DNA from: Liolophura sinensis
Taxonomy: Eukaryota > Mollusca > Polyplacophora > Chitonida > Chitonidae
Reading direction: 5' to 3'
Length of the DNA: 37,930 bases
NCBI RefSeq assembly: GCF_032854445.1
Contig: NW_027018343.1
Location: 1 to 37,930, forward strand
Shown here: positions 9,326-21,404 of the stretch, piece after piece
Position numbering within the stretch: position 1 is the stretch's first letter
Layout: each line of letters starts with the position of its first letter
Notes under the pieces: model-generated
Seen by the model: the letters and a program-made list of their open reading frames with translations, nothing else
What the model was told of the DNA's origin: nothing
The model's database searches: none
Position numbers and translations under genes: made by a program

Positions 9326-9875
9326 ACAGAGTACAGTGTAGCCGATTTCAATTAACAAAAAGACCAGGTAAAAATGCAAAAGTGGAAAAAACTGTTCCAG
9401 TGCTGCTGGTAAGAGGCTAATCCGACGTATTTTGTGACGAGAAATCGAATGGTGCAATCCGCGTTGCTCTCCGACCAATACTTTTGGCTGTAGCGACAAT
9501 TCAATGATCATTTATGTCATAATCACGTGCGTTGCAACGGCTCTTACTCCATGGAAACCAGGGAAATTTGCAATTTTTAAACAGCTGCCGATGCCTGGCT
9601 CAATTTCGCATCTTTTGGCACCTTACTGAAGTGGGTCAGTGTTCAGTTGTACTTTTTACAGCAGACTGTATCAAGTACCTTGTGTTTTTCATGTACAAAT
9701 GGTGTGGTTTTTCTACACGTAGATAAAGACATTGAGATTGTCTTGGACTTAGAAGTAAGACAATTGCTGGGTGAGTTAAATGGGCTGAGCCCAAAGATTT
9801 GACGTCTTCTGGGCTACCGAAGGGCACTTAACTTATAGTCAAAAGTTGAATATAGTAATGACCAGTCGCGATTGT
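9326..9875. repeat. M18, chimeric H/I monomer
   Basis: 550 bp (one extra A in 'ggaaaaaactg'). H-type through 'gcgttgcaac' (about 9530-9538), then I-type from 'tttttaaacag' (about 9575). Confidence 0.87.
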
Positions 9876-10424
9876 ACAGAGTACAGTGTAGCCGATTTCA
9901 ATTAACAAAAAGACCAGGTAAAAATGCAAAAGTGGAAAAACTGTTCCAGTGCTACTAGTAAGAGGCAAATCCGACGTATTTTATGACGAGAAATCGAATG
10001 GTGCAATCCGCGTTGCTCTCCGACCAATACTTTTGGCTGTAGTGACAATTAAATGATCATTGATGTCATAATCACGTGCCCAGCAACGTCTCTTACTCCA
10101 TGGAAACCAGGGAAATTTGCAATTTTTCAACAGCTGCCGATGCCTGGCTCAATTCCGCATCTTTTGGCACCTTACTGAAGTGGGTCAGTGTTCATTTGTA
10201 CTTTTTACAGCAGACTGTATCAAGTACCTTGTGTTTTTCACGTACAAATGGTGTGGTTTTTCTACACGTTGATAAAGACATTGAGATTGTCTTGCACTTA
10301 GAAGTAAGGCAATTGCTGGGTGAGTTAAATGGGCTTGGCCCAAAGATTTGTCGTCTTCTGGGCTACCGAAGGGCACATAACTTATAGTCAAAAGTTGAAT
10401 ATAGTAATGACCAGTCGCGATTGT
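9876..10424. repeat. M19, family A monomer
   Basis: 549 bp. A-type with private 'gaggcaaatcc', 'ttttatgacg' and 'gttcatttg'. Confidence 0.9.
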
Positions 10425-10973
10425 ACAGAGTACAGTGTAGCCGATTTCAATTAACAAAAAGACCAGGCAAAAATGCAAAAGTGGAAAAAATGTTCCAGTG
10501 CTGCTGGTAAGAGGCTAATCCGAAGTATTTTGTGACGAGAAATCGAATGGTGCAAACCGCGTTGCTCTCCGACCAATACTTTTGGCTGTAGTGACAATTG
10601 AATGATCATTGATGTCATAATCACGTGCCCAGCAACGTCTCTTACTCCATGGAAACCAGGGAAATTTGCAATTTTTCAACAGCTGCCGATGCCTGGCTCA
10701 ATTCCGCATCTTTTGGCACCTTACTAAAGTGGGTCAGTGTTCAGTTGTACTATTTACAGCAAACTGTATCAAGTACCTTGTGTTTTTCATGTACAAATGG
10801 TGTGGTTTTTCTACACGTAGATAAAGACATTGAGATTGTCTTCGACTTAGAAAAAAGACAATTGCTGGGTGAGTTAAATGGGCTTGGCCCAAAGATTTCA
10901 GGTCTTCTGGGCTACCGAAGGGCACATAACTTATAGTCAAAAGTTGAATATAGTAATGACCAGTCGCGATTGT
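10425..10973. repeat. M20, family J monomer
   Basis: 549 bp with 'ttactaaag', 'tactattt', 'cagcaaactg', 'cttcgac', 'gaaaaaagac' and 'tttcagg'. Its right half recurs in M56. Confidence 0.88.
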
Positions 10974-11522
10974 ACAGAGTACAGTGTAGTCGATTTCAAT
11001 TAACAAAAAGACCAGGCAAAAATGCAAAAGTGGAAAAAATGTTCCAGCGCTGCTGGTAAGAGACTATTCCGACGTATTTTGTGACGAGAAATCGAATGGT
11101 GCAATCTGCGTTGCTTTCCGACCAATACTTTTGGCTGTAGTGACAATTGAATGATCATTGTTGTCATAATCACGTGCCCAGCAACGTCTCTTACTCCATG
11201 GAAACCAGGGAAATTTGCAATTTTTCAACAGCTACCGATGCCTGGCTCAATTCCGCATTTTTTGGCACCTTACTAAAGTGGGTCAGTGTTCATTTGTACT
11301 ATTTACAGCAAACTGTATCAAGTACCTTGTGTTTTTCATGTACAAATGGTGTGGTTTTTCTACACGTAAATAAAGACATTGAGATTGTCTTGGACTTAGA
11401 AAAAAGACAATTGCTGGGTGAGTTAAATGGGCTTAGCCCAAAGATTTTAGGTCTTCTGGGCTACCGAAGGGCACATAACTTATAGTCAATAGTTGAATAT
11501 AGTAATGACCAGTCGCGATTGT
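10974..11522. repeat. M21, family J monomer
   Basis: 549 bp with 'gactattcc', 'aatctgcg', 'tgctttcc', 'gctaccgatg', AATAAA and 'ttttagg'. Partner of M57 at a 19763-bp offset. Confidence 0.9.
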
Positions 11523-12071
11523 ACAGAGTACAGTGTAGCCGGTTTCAATTAACAAAAACACCAGGCAAAAATGCAAAAGTGGAAAAACTGTTCCAGTGCT
11601 ACTAGTAAGAGGCTAATCCGACGTATTTTGTGACGAGAAATCGAATGGTGCAATCCGCGTTGCTCTCCGACCAATACTTTTGGCTGTAGCGACAATTCAA
11701 TGATCATTTATGTCATAATCACGTGCGTAGCAACGGCTCTTACTCCATGGAAACCAGGGATATTTGCAATTTTTTAACAGCTGCCGATGCCTGGCCCAAT
11801 TCCGCATCTTTTGGCACCTTATTCATGTGGGTCTGTTGTCAGTTGTACTTTTTACAGCAGACTGTATCAAGTACCTTGTGATTTTTATGTACAAAAGGTG
11901 TGGTTTTTCTACACGTAGATAAAGACATTGAGATTGTCTTGGACTTCGAGATAAGACAATTGCTGGGTGAGTTAAATGGGCTTAGCCCAAAGATTTGACG
12001 TCTTCTGGGCTACCGAAGGGCACATAAGTTATAGTCAAAAGCTGAATATAGTAATGACCAGTCGCGATTGT
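11523..12071. repeat. M22, family C monomer
   Basis: 549 bp, C-type with 'ggacttcgagataag' and the ending 'ataagttatagtcaaaagc'. Both are shared with M59. Confidence 0.9.
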
Positions 12072-12620
12072 ACAGAGTACAGTGTAGCCGATTTCAATTA
12101 ACAAAAAGACCAGGTAAAAATGCAAAAGTGGAAAAACTGTTCCAGTGCTGCTGGTAAGAGGCTAATCCGACGTATTTTGTGACGAGAAATCGAATGGTGC
12201 AAACCGCGTTGCTCTCCGACCAATACTTTTGGCTGTAGTGACAATTAAATGATCATTGATGTCATAATCACGTGCCCAGCAACGGCTCTTACTCCATGGA
12301 AACCAGGGAAATTTGCAATTTTTCAACAGCTGCCGATGCCTGGCTCATTTCCGCATCTTTTGGCACCTTACTGAAGTGTGTCAGTGTTCAGTTGTACTTT
12401 TTACAGCAGACTGTATCAAGTACCTTGTGTTTTTCACGTACAAATGGTGTGGTTTTTCTACACGTAGATAAAGACATTGAGATTGTCTTGGACTTAGAAG
12501 TAAGGCAATTGCTGGGTGAGTTAAATGGGCTTAGCCCAAAGATTTGACGTCTTCTGGGCTACCGAAGGGCACATAACATATAGTCAAAAGTTGAATATAG
12601 TAATAACCAGTCGCGATGGT
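12072..12620. repeat. M23, family A variant
   Basis: 549 bp. A-type left with 'ctcatttcc', 'gaagtgtgtc', 'ggactta', 'tttgacg', 'ataacatatag' and 'aataacc'. Partner of M60. Confidence 0.9.
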
Positions 12621-13169
12621 ACATAGTACAGTGTAGCCGATTTCAATTAACAAAAAGACCAGGCAAAAATGCAAAATTGGAAAAATTTTTCCAGTGCTGC
12701 TGACAAAAGGGTAATCCGACGTATTTTGTGACGACAAATCGAATGGTGGAAACCGCGTTGCTCTCCGACCAATACTTTTGGCTGTAGTGACAATTGAATG
12801 ATCATTGATGTCATAATCACGTGCCCAGCAACTGCTCTTACTCCATGGAAACCAGGAAAATTTGCAATTTTTCAACAGCTGCCGATGCCTGGCTAAATTC
12901 CGCATCTTTTGGCACCTTATTCATGTGGGTCTGTTGTAAGTTATACTTTTTACAGCAGAGTGTATCAAGTACCTTGTGATTTTTATGTACAAAAGGTGTG
13001 GTTTTTCTACACGTAGATAAAGACATTGAGATTGTCTTGGACTTAGAAGTAAGACAATTGCTGGGTGAGTTAAATGCGCTTAGCCCAAAGATTTGACGTC
13101 TTCTGGGCTACCGAAGGGCACATAACTTATAGTCAAAAGTTGAATATAGTAATGACCAGTCGCGATTGT
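12621..13169. repeat. M24, family E variant
   Basis: 549 bp. E-type left with 'aaaaatttttcc', 'ggtggaaacc' and 'caactgctc', but 'acgtagat' and 'tttgacg' on the right. Partner of M61. Confidence 0.9.
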
Positions 13170-13718
13170 ACAGAGTACAGTGTAGCCGATTTCAATTAAC
13201 AAAAAGACCAGGTAAAAATGCAAAAGTGGAAAAACTGTTCCAGTGCTGCTGGTAAGAGGCTAATCCGACGTATTTTGTGACGAGAAATCGAATGGTGCAA
13301 ACCGCGTTGCTCTCCGACCAATACTTTTGGCTGTGGCGACAATTCAATGATCATTGATGTCATAATCACGTGCCCAGCAACGGCTCTTACTCCATGGAAA
13401 CCAGGGATATTTGCAATTTTTTAACAGCTGCCGATGCCTGGCCCAATTCCGCATCTTTTGGCATGTGATAAATGTGGGTCAGTGTTTAGTTGTACTTTTT
13501 ACAGCAGACTGTATCAAGTACCTTGTGTTTTTTATGTACAAATGGTGTGGTTTTTCTACACGTAGATAAAGACATTGAGATTGTCTTGCACTTAGAAGTA
13601 AGGCAATTGCTGGGTGAGTTAAATGGGCTTAGCCCAAAGATTTGTCGTCTTCTGGGCTACCGAAGGGCACATAACATATAGTCAAAAGTTGAATATAGTA
13701 ATGGCCAGTCGCGATGGT
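13170..13718. repeat. M25, family D variant
   Basis: 549 bp with 'tgtggcgac', 'gcatgtgataaatg' and 'tgtttag', but an A-like right end ('tttgtcg'). The left half is shared with M62. Confidence 0.88.
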
Positions 13719-14268
13719 ACATAGTACAGTGTAGCCGATTTCAATTAACAAAAAGACCAGGCAAAAATGCAAAAGTGGAAAAAATGTTCCAGTGCTGCTG
13801 GTAAGAGGCTAATCCGACGTATTTTGTGACGAGAAATCGAATGGTGCAAACCGCGTTGCTCTCCGACCAACACTTTTGGCTGTAGAGACAATTCAATGAT
13901 CATTTATGTCATAATCACGTGCCCAGCAACGTCTCTTACTCCATGGAAACCAGGGATATTTGCAACTTTTCAACAGCTGCCGATGCCTGGCTAAATTCCG
14001 CATCTTTTGGCACCTTATAAATGTTTGTCAGTGTTCAGTTGTACTTTTTACAGCAGACTGTATCAAGTACCTTGTGTTTTTTATGTACAAATGGTGTGGT
14101 TTTTCTACACGTAGATAAAGACATTGAGATTGTCTTGGACTTAGAAGTAGGACAATTGCTGGGTGAGTTAAATGGGCTTAGCCCCAAAGATTTGACGTCT
14201 TCTGGGCTACCGAAGGGCACATAACTTATAGTCAAAAGTTGAATATAGTAATGACCAGTCGCGATTGT
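13719..14268. repeat. M26, family G variant
   Basis: 550 bp (extra C in 'agccccaaag'). E-like start 'acatagtac', then 'aacactttt', 'gtagagac', 'caacttttc' and 'aaatgtttgtc'. Confidence 0.85.
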
Positions 14269-14815
14269 ACAGAGTGCAGTGTAGCCGATTTCAATTAACA
14301 AAAAGACCAGGCAAAAATGCAAAAGTGGAAAAAATGTTCCAGTGCTACTAGTAAGAGGCTAATCCGACGTATTTTGTGACGAGAAATCGAATGGTGCAAT
14401 CCCCGTTGCTCTCCGACCAATACTTTTGGCTGTAGTGACAATTAAATGATCATTGATGTCATAATCACGTGCCCAGCAACGTCTCTTACTCCATGGAAAC
14501 CAGGGAAATTTGCAATTTTTCAACAGCTGCCGATGCCTGGCTCAATTCCGCATCTTTTGGCAAATTATTCATGTGGGTCTGTTGTCAGTTGTACTTTTTA
14601 CAGCAGACTGTATCAAGTACCTTGTGATTTTTATGTACAAAAGGTGTGGTTTTTCTGCACGTAGATTAAGACATTGAGATTGTCTTGCACTTAGAAGTAA
14701 GACAATTGCTGGGTGAGTTAAATGGGCTTAGCCCAAAGATTTGACGTCTTCTGGCTACCGAAGGGCACATACATATAGTCAAAAGTTAAATATAGTAATG
14801 ACCAGTCGCGATGGT
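14269..14815. repeat. M27, family K monomer
   Basis: 547 bp. A-like left, then 'ggcaaattattc' and 'ctgcacgtagattaag', shared only with M42. One-base deletions occur in 'ctggctacc' and 'cacatacat'. Confidence 0.9.
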
Positions 14816-15365
14816 ACATAGTACAGTGTAGCCGATTTCAATTAACAAAAAGACCAGGCAAAAATGCAAAATTGGAAAAATTGTTCCAGTGCTGCTGACA
14901 AGATTCTAATCCGAACGTATTTTGTGACGACAAATCGAATGGTGCAAACCGCGTTGCTCTCCGACCAATACTTTTGGCTGTAGTCACAATCAATGATCAT
15001 TGATGTCATAATCACGTGCCCAGGCAACGTCTCTTACTCCATGGAAACTAGGAAAATTTGCAATTTTTCAACAGCTGCCGATGCCTGGCTAAATTCCGCA
15101 TCTTTTGGCACCTTATTCATGTGGGTCTGTTGTCAGTTGTACTTTTTACAGCAGACTGTATCAAGTACCTTGTGATTTTTATGTACAAAAGGTGTGGTTT
15201 TTCTACACGTAAATAAAGACATTGAGACTGTCTTGCACTTGGAAGTAACACAATTGCTGGGTGAGTTAAATGCGCTTAGCCCAAAGATTTCAGGTCTTCT
15301 GGGCTACCGAAGGGCACATAACTTATAGTCAAAAGTTGAATATAGTAATGACCAGTCGCGATTGT
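14816..15365. repeat. M28, family E monomer with indels
   Basis: 550 bp. E-type with single-base indels in 'ccgaacg', 'cacaatcaatg' and 'cccaggcaac'. Contains AATAAA. Confidence 0.9.
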
Positions 15366-15914
15366 ACAGAATACAGTGTAGCCGATTTCAATTAACAAAA
15401 AGACCAGGTAAAAATGCAAAAGTGGAAAAACTGTTCCAGTGCTGCTGGTAAGAGGCTAATCCGACGTATTTTGTGACGAGAAATCGAATGGTGCAAACCG
15501 CGTTGCTCTCCGACCAACACTTTTGGCTGTAGTGACAATTGAATGATCATTTATGTCATAATCACGTGCCCAGCAACGTCTCTTACTCCATGGAAACCAG
15601 GGAAATTTGCAATTTTTCAACAGCTGCCGATGCCTGGCTCAATTCCGCATCTTTTGGCACCTTACTGAAGTGGGTCAGTGTTCAGTTGTACTTTTTACAG
15701 CAGACTGTATCAAGTACCTTGTGTTTTTCATGTACAAATGGTGTGGTTTTTCTACACGTAGATAAAGACATTGAGATTGTCTTCGACTTAGAAGTAAGAC
15801 AATTGCTGGGTGAGTTAAATGGGCTTAGCCCAAAGATTTGACGTCTTCTGGGCTACCGAAGGGCACATAACTTATAGTCAAAAGTTGAATATAGTAATGA
15901 TCAGTCTCGATTGT
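15366..15914. repeat. M29, family F monomer
   Basis: 549 bp, F-type with 'gatcatttatg'; the last mark is shared with M64 and M66 rather than M6 and M38. Confidence 0.9.
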
Positions 15915-16463
15915 ACAGAGTACAGTGTAGCCGATTTCAATTAACAAAAAGACCAGGCAAAAATGCAAAAGTGGAAAAAATGTTCCAGTGCTACTAGTAA
16001 GAGGCTAATCCGACGTATTTTGTGACGAGAAATCGAATGGTGCAATCCGCGTTGCTCTCCGACCAATACTTTTGGCTGTAGTGACAATTAAATGATCATT
16101 GATGTCATAATCACGTGCCCAGCAACGTCTCTTACTCCATGGAAACCAGGGAAATTTGCAATTTTTCAACAGCTGCCGATGCCTGGCTCAATTCCGCATC
16201 TTTTGGCACCTTACTGAAGTGGGTCAGTGTTCAGTTGTACTTTTTACAGCAGACTGTATCAAGTACCTTGTGTTTTTTATGTACAAATGGTGTGGTTTTT
16301 CTACACGTAAATAAAGACATTGAGATTGTCTTGCACTTAGAAGTAAGGCAATTGCTGGGTGAGTTAAATGGGCTTAGCCCAAAGATTTGTCGTCTTCTGG
16401 GCTACCGAAGGGCACATAACTTATAGTCAAAAGTTGAATATAGTAATGACCAGTCGCGATTGT
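15915..16463. repeat. M30, family A monomer
   Basis: 549 bp. A-type but with 'ttttttatg' and the AATAAA variant 'acgtaaataaag'. Partner of M7. Confidence 0.9.
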
Positions 16464-17012
16464 ACAGAGTACAGTGTAGTCGATTTCAATTAACAAAAAG
16501 ACCAGACAAAAATGCAAAAGTGGAAAAAATGTTCCAGTGCTGCTGGTAAGAGGCTAATCCGACGTATTTTGTGACGAGAAATCGAATGGTGCAAACCGCG
16601 TTGCTCTCCGACCAATACTTTTGGCTGTAGTGACAATTCAATGATCATTGATGTCATAATCACGTGCACAGCAACGGCTCTTACTCCATGGAAACCAGGG
16701 AAATTTGCAATTTTTCAACAGCTGCCGATGCCTGGCTCAATTCCGCATCTTTTGGCACCTTACTGAAGTGGGTCAGTGTTCAGTTGTACTATTTACAGCA
16801 GACTGTATCAAGTACCTTGTGTTTTTCATGTACAAATGGTGTGGTTTTTCTACACGTAGATAAAGACATTGAGATTGTCTTGCACTTAGAAAAAAGACAA
16901 TTGCTGGGTGAGTTAAATGGGCTTGGCCCAAAGATTTCAGGTCTTCTGGGCTACCGAAGGGCACATAACTTATAGTCAATAGTTGAATATAGTAATGACC
17001 AGTCGCGATTGT
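16464..17012. repeat. M31, family B monomer
   Basis: 549 bp with 'gtgcacagc', 'tactattt', 'gaaaaaagac', 'gcttggccc' and 'gtcaatagttg'. Partner of M8. Confidence 0.9.
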
Positions 17013-17561
17013 ACAGAGTACAGTGTAGCCGGTTTCAATTAACAAAAACACCAGGCAAAAATGCAAAAGTGGAAAAACTGTTCCAGTGCTACTAGTAAGA
17101 GGCTAATCCGACGTATTTTGTGACGAGAAATCGAATGGTGCAATCCGCGTTGCTCTCCGACCAATACTTTTGGCTGTAGCGACAATTGAATGATCATTTA
17201 TGTCATAATCACGTGCGTAGCAACGGCTCTTACTCCATGGAAACCAGGGATATTTGCAATTTTTTAACAGCTGCCGATGCCTGGCCCAATTCCGCATCTT
17301 TTGGCACCTTATTCATGTGGGTCTGTTGTCAGATGTACTTTTTACAGCAGACTGTATCAAGTACCTTGTGATTTTTCTGTACAAAAGGTGTGGTTTTTCT
17401 ACACGTAGATAAAGACATTGAGATTGTCTTGCACTTGGAAGTAAGACAATTGCTGGGTGAGTTAAATGGGCTTAGCCCAAAGATTTGACGTCTTCTGGGC
17501 TACCGAAGGGCACATAACTTATAGTCAAAAGTTGAATATAGTAATGACCAGTCGCGATTGT
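17013..17561. repeat. M32, family C monomer
   Basis: 549 bp, C-type with 'cagatgtac', 'tttttctgtac' and 'cacttggaag'. Partner of M9. Confidence 0.9.
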
Positions 17562-18110
17562 ACAGAGTAGAGTGTAGCCGATTTCAATTAACAAAAAGAC
17601 CAGGTAAAAATGCAAAAGTGGAAAAACTGTTCCAGTGCTGCTGGTAAGAGGCTAATCCGACGTATTTTGTGACGAGAAATCGAATGGTGCAATCCGCGTT
17701 GCTCTCCGACCAATACTTTTGGCTGTAGTGACAAATAAATGATCATTGATGTCATAATCACGTGCCCAGCAACGTCTCTTACTCCATGGAAACCAGGGAA
17801 ATTTGCAATTTTTCAACAGCTGCCGATGCCTGGCTCAATTCCGCATCTTTTGGCACCTTACTGAAGTGGGTCAGTGTTCAGTTGTACTTTTTACAGCAGA
17901 CTGTATCAAGTACCTTGTGTTTTTCACGTACAAATGGTGTGGTTTTTCTACACGTTGATAAAGACATTGAGATTGTCTTGCACTTAGAAGTAAGGCAATT
18001 GCTGGGTGAGTTAAATGGGCTTGGCCCAAAGATTTGTCGTCTTCTGGGCTACCGAAGGGCACATAACTTATAGTCAAAAGTTGAATATAGTAATGACCAG
18101 TCGCGATTGT
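17562..18110. repeat. M33, family A monomer
   Basis: 549 bp. Shares 'gagtagagt' with M1 and has private 'gacaaataaatg'. It lies where two duplicated segments overlap. Confidence 0.9.
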
Positions 18111-18659
18111 ACAGAGTACAGTGTAGTCGATTTCAATTAACAAAAAGACCAGACAAAAATGCAAAAGTGGAAAAAATGTTCCAGTGCTGCTGGTAAGAGA
18201 CTAATCCGACGTATTTTGTGACGAGAAATCGAATGGTGCAAACCGCGTTGCCCTCCGACCAATACTTTTGGCTGTAGTGACAATTCAATGATCATTGATG
18301 TCATAATCACGTGCACAGCAACGGCTCTTACTCCATGGAAACCAGGGAAATTTGCAATTTTTCAACAGCTGCCGATGCCTGGCTCAATTCCGCATCTTTT
18401 GGCACCTTACTGAAGTGGGTCAGTGTTCAGTTGTACTATTTACAGCAGACTGTATCAAGTACCTTGTGTTTTTCATGTACAAATGGTGTGGTTTTTCTAC
18501 ACGTAGATAAAGACATTGAGATTGTCTTGCACTTAGAAGTAAGGCAATTGCTGGGTGAGTTAAATGGGCTTGGCCCAAAGATTTCAGGTCTTCTGGGCTA
18601 CCGAAGGGCACATAACTTATAGTCAAAAGTTGAATATAGTAATGACCAGTCGCGATTGT
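18111..18659. repeat. M34, family B monomer
   Basis: 549 bp, full B set with private 'ttgccctcc'. Partner of M2. Confidence 0.9.
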
Positions 18660-19208
18660 ACAGAGTACAGTGTAGCCGGTTTCAATTAACAAAAACACCA
18701 GGCAAAAATGCAAAAGTGGAAAAACTGTTCCAGTGCTACTAGTAAGAGGCTAATCCGACGTATTTTGTGACGAGAAATCGAATGGTACAATCCGCGTTGC
18801 TCTCCGACCAATACTTTTGGCTGTAGCGACAATTGAATGATCATTGATGTCATAATCACGTGCGTAGCAACGGCTCTTACTCCATGGAAACCAGGGATAT
18901 TTGCAATTTTTTAACAGCTGCCGATGCCTGGCCCAATTCCGCATCTTTTGGCACCTTATTCATGTGGGTCTGTTGTCAGTTGTACTTTTTACAGCAGACT
19001 GTATCAAGTACCTTGTGATTTTTATGTACAAAAGGTGTGGTTTTTCTACACGTAGATAAAGACATTAAGATTGTCTTGCACTTAGAAGTAAGACAATTGC
19101 TGGGTGAGTTAAATGGGCTTAGCCCAAAGATTTGACGTCTTCTGGGCTACCGAAGGGCACATAACTTATAGTCAAAAGTTGAATATAGTAATGACCAGTC
19201 GCGTTTGT
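18660..19208. repeat. M35, family C monomer
   Basis: 549 bp with 'gacattaag' shared with M3 and private 'atggtacaatcc'. It lacks the indels of M3. Confidence 0.9.
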
Positions 19209-19757
19209 ACAGAGTACAGTGTAGCCGATTTCAATTAACAAAAAGACCAGGTAAAAATGCAAAAGTGGAAAAACTGTTCCAGTGCTGCTGGTAAGAGGCT
19301 AATCCGACGTATTTTGTGACGAGAAATCGAATGGTGCAAACCGCGTTGCTCTCTGACCAATACTTTTGGCTGTAGAGACAATTCAATGATCATTGATGTC
19401 ATAATCACGTGCCCAGCAACGGCTCTTACTCCATGGAAACCAGGGATATTTGCAATTTTTTAACAGCTGCCGATGCCTGGCCCAATTCCGCATCTTTTGG
19501 CACCTTATAAATGTGGGTCAGTGTTTAGTTGTACTTTTTACAGCAGACTGTATCAAGTACCTTGTGTTTTTTATGTACAAATGGTTTGGTTTTTCTACAC
19601 GTAGACAAAGACATTGAGATTGTCTTCGACTTAGAAGTAAGGCAACTGCTGGGTGACTTAAATGGGCTTAGCCCAAAGATTTGACGTCTTCTGGGCTACC
19701 GAAGGGCACATAACATATAGTCAAAAGTTAAATATAGTAATGACCAGTCGCGATGGT
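19209..19757. repeat. M36, family D monomer (intact)
   Basis: 549 bp with 'tctctgacc', 'gtagagac', 'ggtttgg', 'gtagacaaag' and 'gggtgactt'. It is the full-length counterpart of M4. Confidence 0.9.
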
Positions 19758-20306
19758 ACATAGTACAGTGTAGCCGATTTCAATTAACAAAAAGACCAGG
19801 CAAAAATGCAAAATTGGAAAAATTGTTCCAGTGCTGCTGACAAGATTCTAATCCGACGTATTTTGTGACGACAAATCGAATGGTGCAAACCGCGTTGCTC
19901 TCCGACCAATACTTTTGGCTGTAGTCACAATTCAATGATCATTGATGTCATAATCACGTGCCCAGCAACGTCTCTTACTCCATGGAAACCAGGAAAATTT
20001 GCAATTTTTCAACAGCTGCCGATGCCTGGCTAAATTCCGCATCTTTTGGCACCTTATTCATGTGGGTCTGTTGTCAGTTGTACTTTTTACAGCAGACTGT
20101 ATCAAGTACCTTGTGATTTTTATGTACAAAAGGTGTGGTTTTTCTACACGTAAATAAAGACATTGAGACTGTCTTGCACTTGGAAGTAACACAATTGCTG
20201 GGTGAGTTAAATGCGCTTAGCCCAAAGATTTCAGGTCTTCTGGGCTACCGAAGGGCACATAACTTATAGTCAAAAGTTGAATATAGTAATGACCAGTCGC
20301 GATTGT
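19758..20306. repeat. M37, family E monomer
   Basis: 549 bp, full E set including AATAAA. Near-identical to M5. Confidence 0.9.
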
Positions 20307-20855
20307 ACAGAATACAGTGTAGCCGATTTCAATTAACAAAAAGACCAGGTAAAAATGCAAAAGTGGAAAAACTGTTCCAGTGCTGCTGGTAAGAGGCTAA
20401 TCCGACGTATTTTGTGACGAGAAATCGAATGGTGCAAACGGCGTTGCTCTCCGACCAACACTTTTGGCTGTAGTGACAATTGAATGATCATTGATGTCAT
20501 AATCACGTGCCCAGCAACGTCTCTTACTCCATGGAAACCAGGGAAATTTGCAATTTTTCAACAGCTGCCGATGCCTGGCTCAATTCCGCATCTTTTGGCA
20601 CCTTACTGAAGTGGGTCAGTGTTCAGTTGTACTTTTTACAGCAGACTGTATCAAGTACCTTGTGTTTTTCATGTACAAATGGTGTGGTTTTTCTACACGT
20701 AGATAAAGACATTGAGATTGTCTTCGACTTAGAAGTAAGACAATTGCTGGGTGAGTTAAATGGGCTTAGCCCAAAGATTTGACGTCTTCTGGGCTACCGA
20801 AGGGCACATAACTTATAGTCAAAAGTTGAATATAGTAATGACCAGTCGCGATTGT
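20307..20855. repeat. M38, family F monomer
   Basis: 549 bp, F-type with private 'aaacggcg'. Unlike M6 it ends 'atgaccagtcgcg', so the boundary to the next monomer differs. Confidence 0.9.
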
Positions 20856-21404
20856 ACAGAGTACAGTGTAGTCGATTTCAATTAACAAAAAGACCAGGTA
20901 AAAATGCAAAAGTGGAAAAACTGTTCCAGTGCTGCTGGTAAGAGGCTAATCCGACGTATTTTGTGACGAGAAATCGAATGGTGCAATCCGCGTTGCTCTC
21001 CGACCAATACTTTTGGCTGTAGCGACAATTCAATGATCATTTATGTCATAATCACGTGCGTTGCAACGGCTCTTACTCCATGGAAACAAGGGATATTTGC
21101 AATTTTTTAACAGCTGCCGATGCCTGGCCCAATTCCGCATCTTTTGGCACCTTATTCATGTGGGTCTGTTGTTAGTTGTACTTTTTACAGCAGACTGTAT
21201 CAAGTACCTTGTGTTTTTTATGTACAAATGGTGTGGTTTTTCTACACGTAGATAAAGACATTGAGATTGTCTTCGACTTAGAAGTAAAGCAATTGCTGGG
21301 TGAGTTAAATGGGCTTGGCCCAAAGATTTCAGGTCTTCTGGGCTACCGAAGGGCACATAACTTATAGTCAAAAGTTGAATATAGTAATGACCAGTCGCGA
21401 TTGT
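20856..21404. repeat. M39, family H monomer
   Basis: 549 bp with 'gcgttgcaac', 'gaaacaagg' and 'gaagtaaagc'. Starts with a B-like 'gtagtcgat'. Confidence 0.9.

Larger units (their letters stand above)
6034..13718. repeat. Long duplicated segment, copy 1 (M12-M25)
   Basis: Fourteen monomers starting with the distinctive G type (548 bp, 'atctacaaagg') correspond to M48-M62. The offset is 19763 bp for M12-M14 and again for M20-M21, then about 20311 bp for M22-M25. M15 fuses the equivalents of two partner monomers, and the partner has one extra J-type monomer (M58). Confidence 0.75.
14816..18659. repeat. Duplicated segment E-F-A-B-C-A-B, copy 2 (M28-M34)
   Basis: Partner of 2191-6033 at a 12626-bp offset. 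The first monomer (M28) has small indels absent from M5. The remaining monomers are in exact register. Confidence 0.8.
17562..20855. repeat. Higher-order repeat unit A-B-C-D-E-F, copy 2 (M33-M38)
   Basis: Partner of 1-3288, sharing its rare variants monomer by monomer. The similarity ends at the next monomer: copy 1 is followed by an A-type monomer (M7), copy 2 by an H-type (M39). M33-M34 also belong to the copy of M5-M11 at 14816-18659, so this stretch is where two duplicated segments overlap. Confidence 0.85.
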
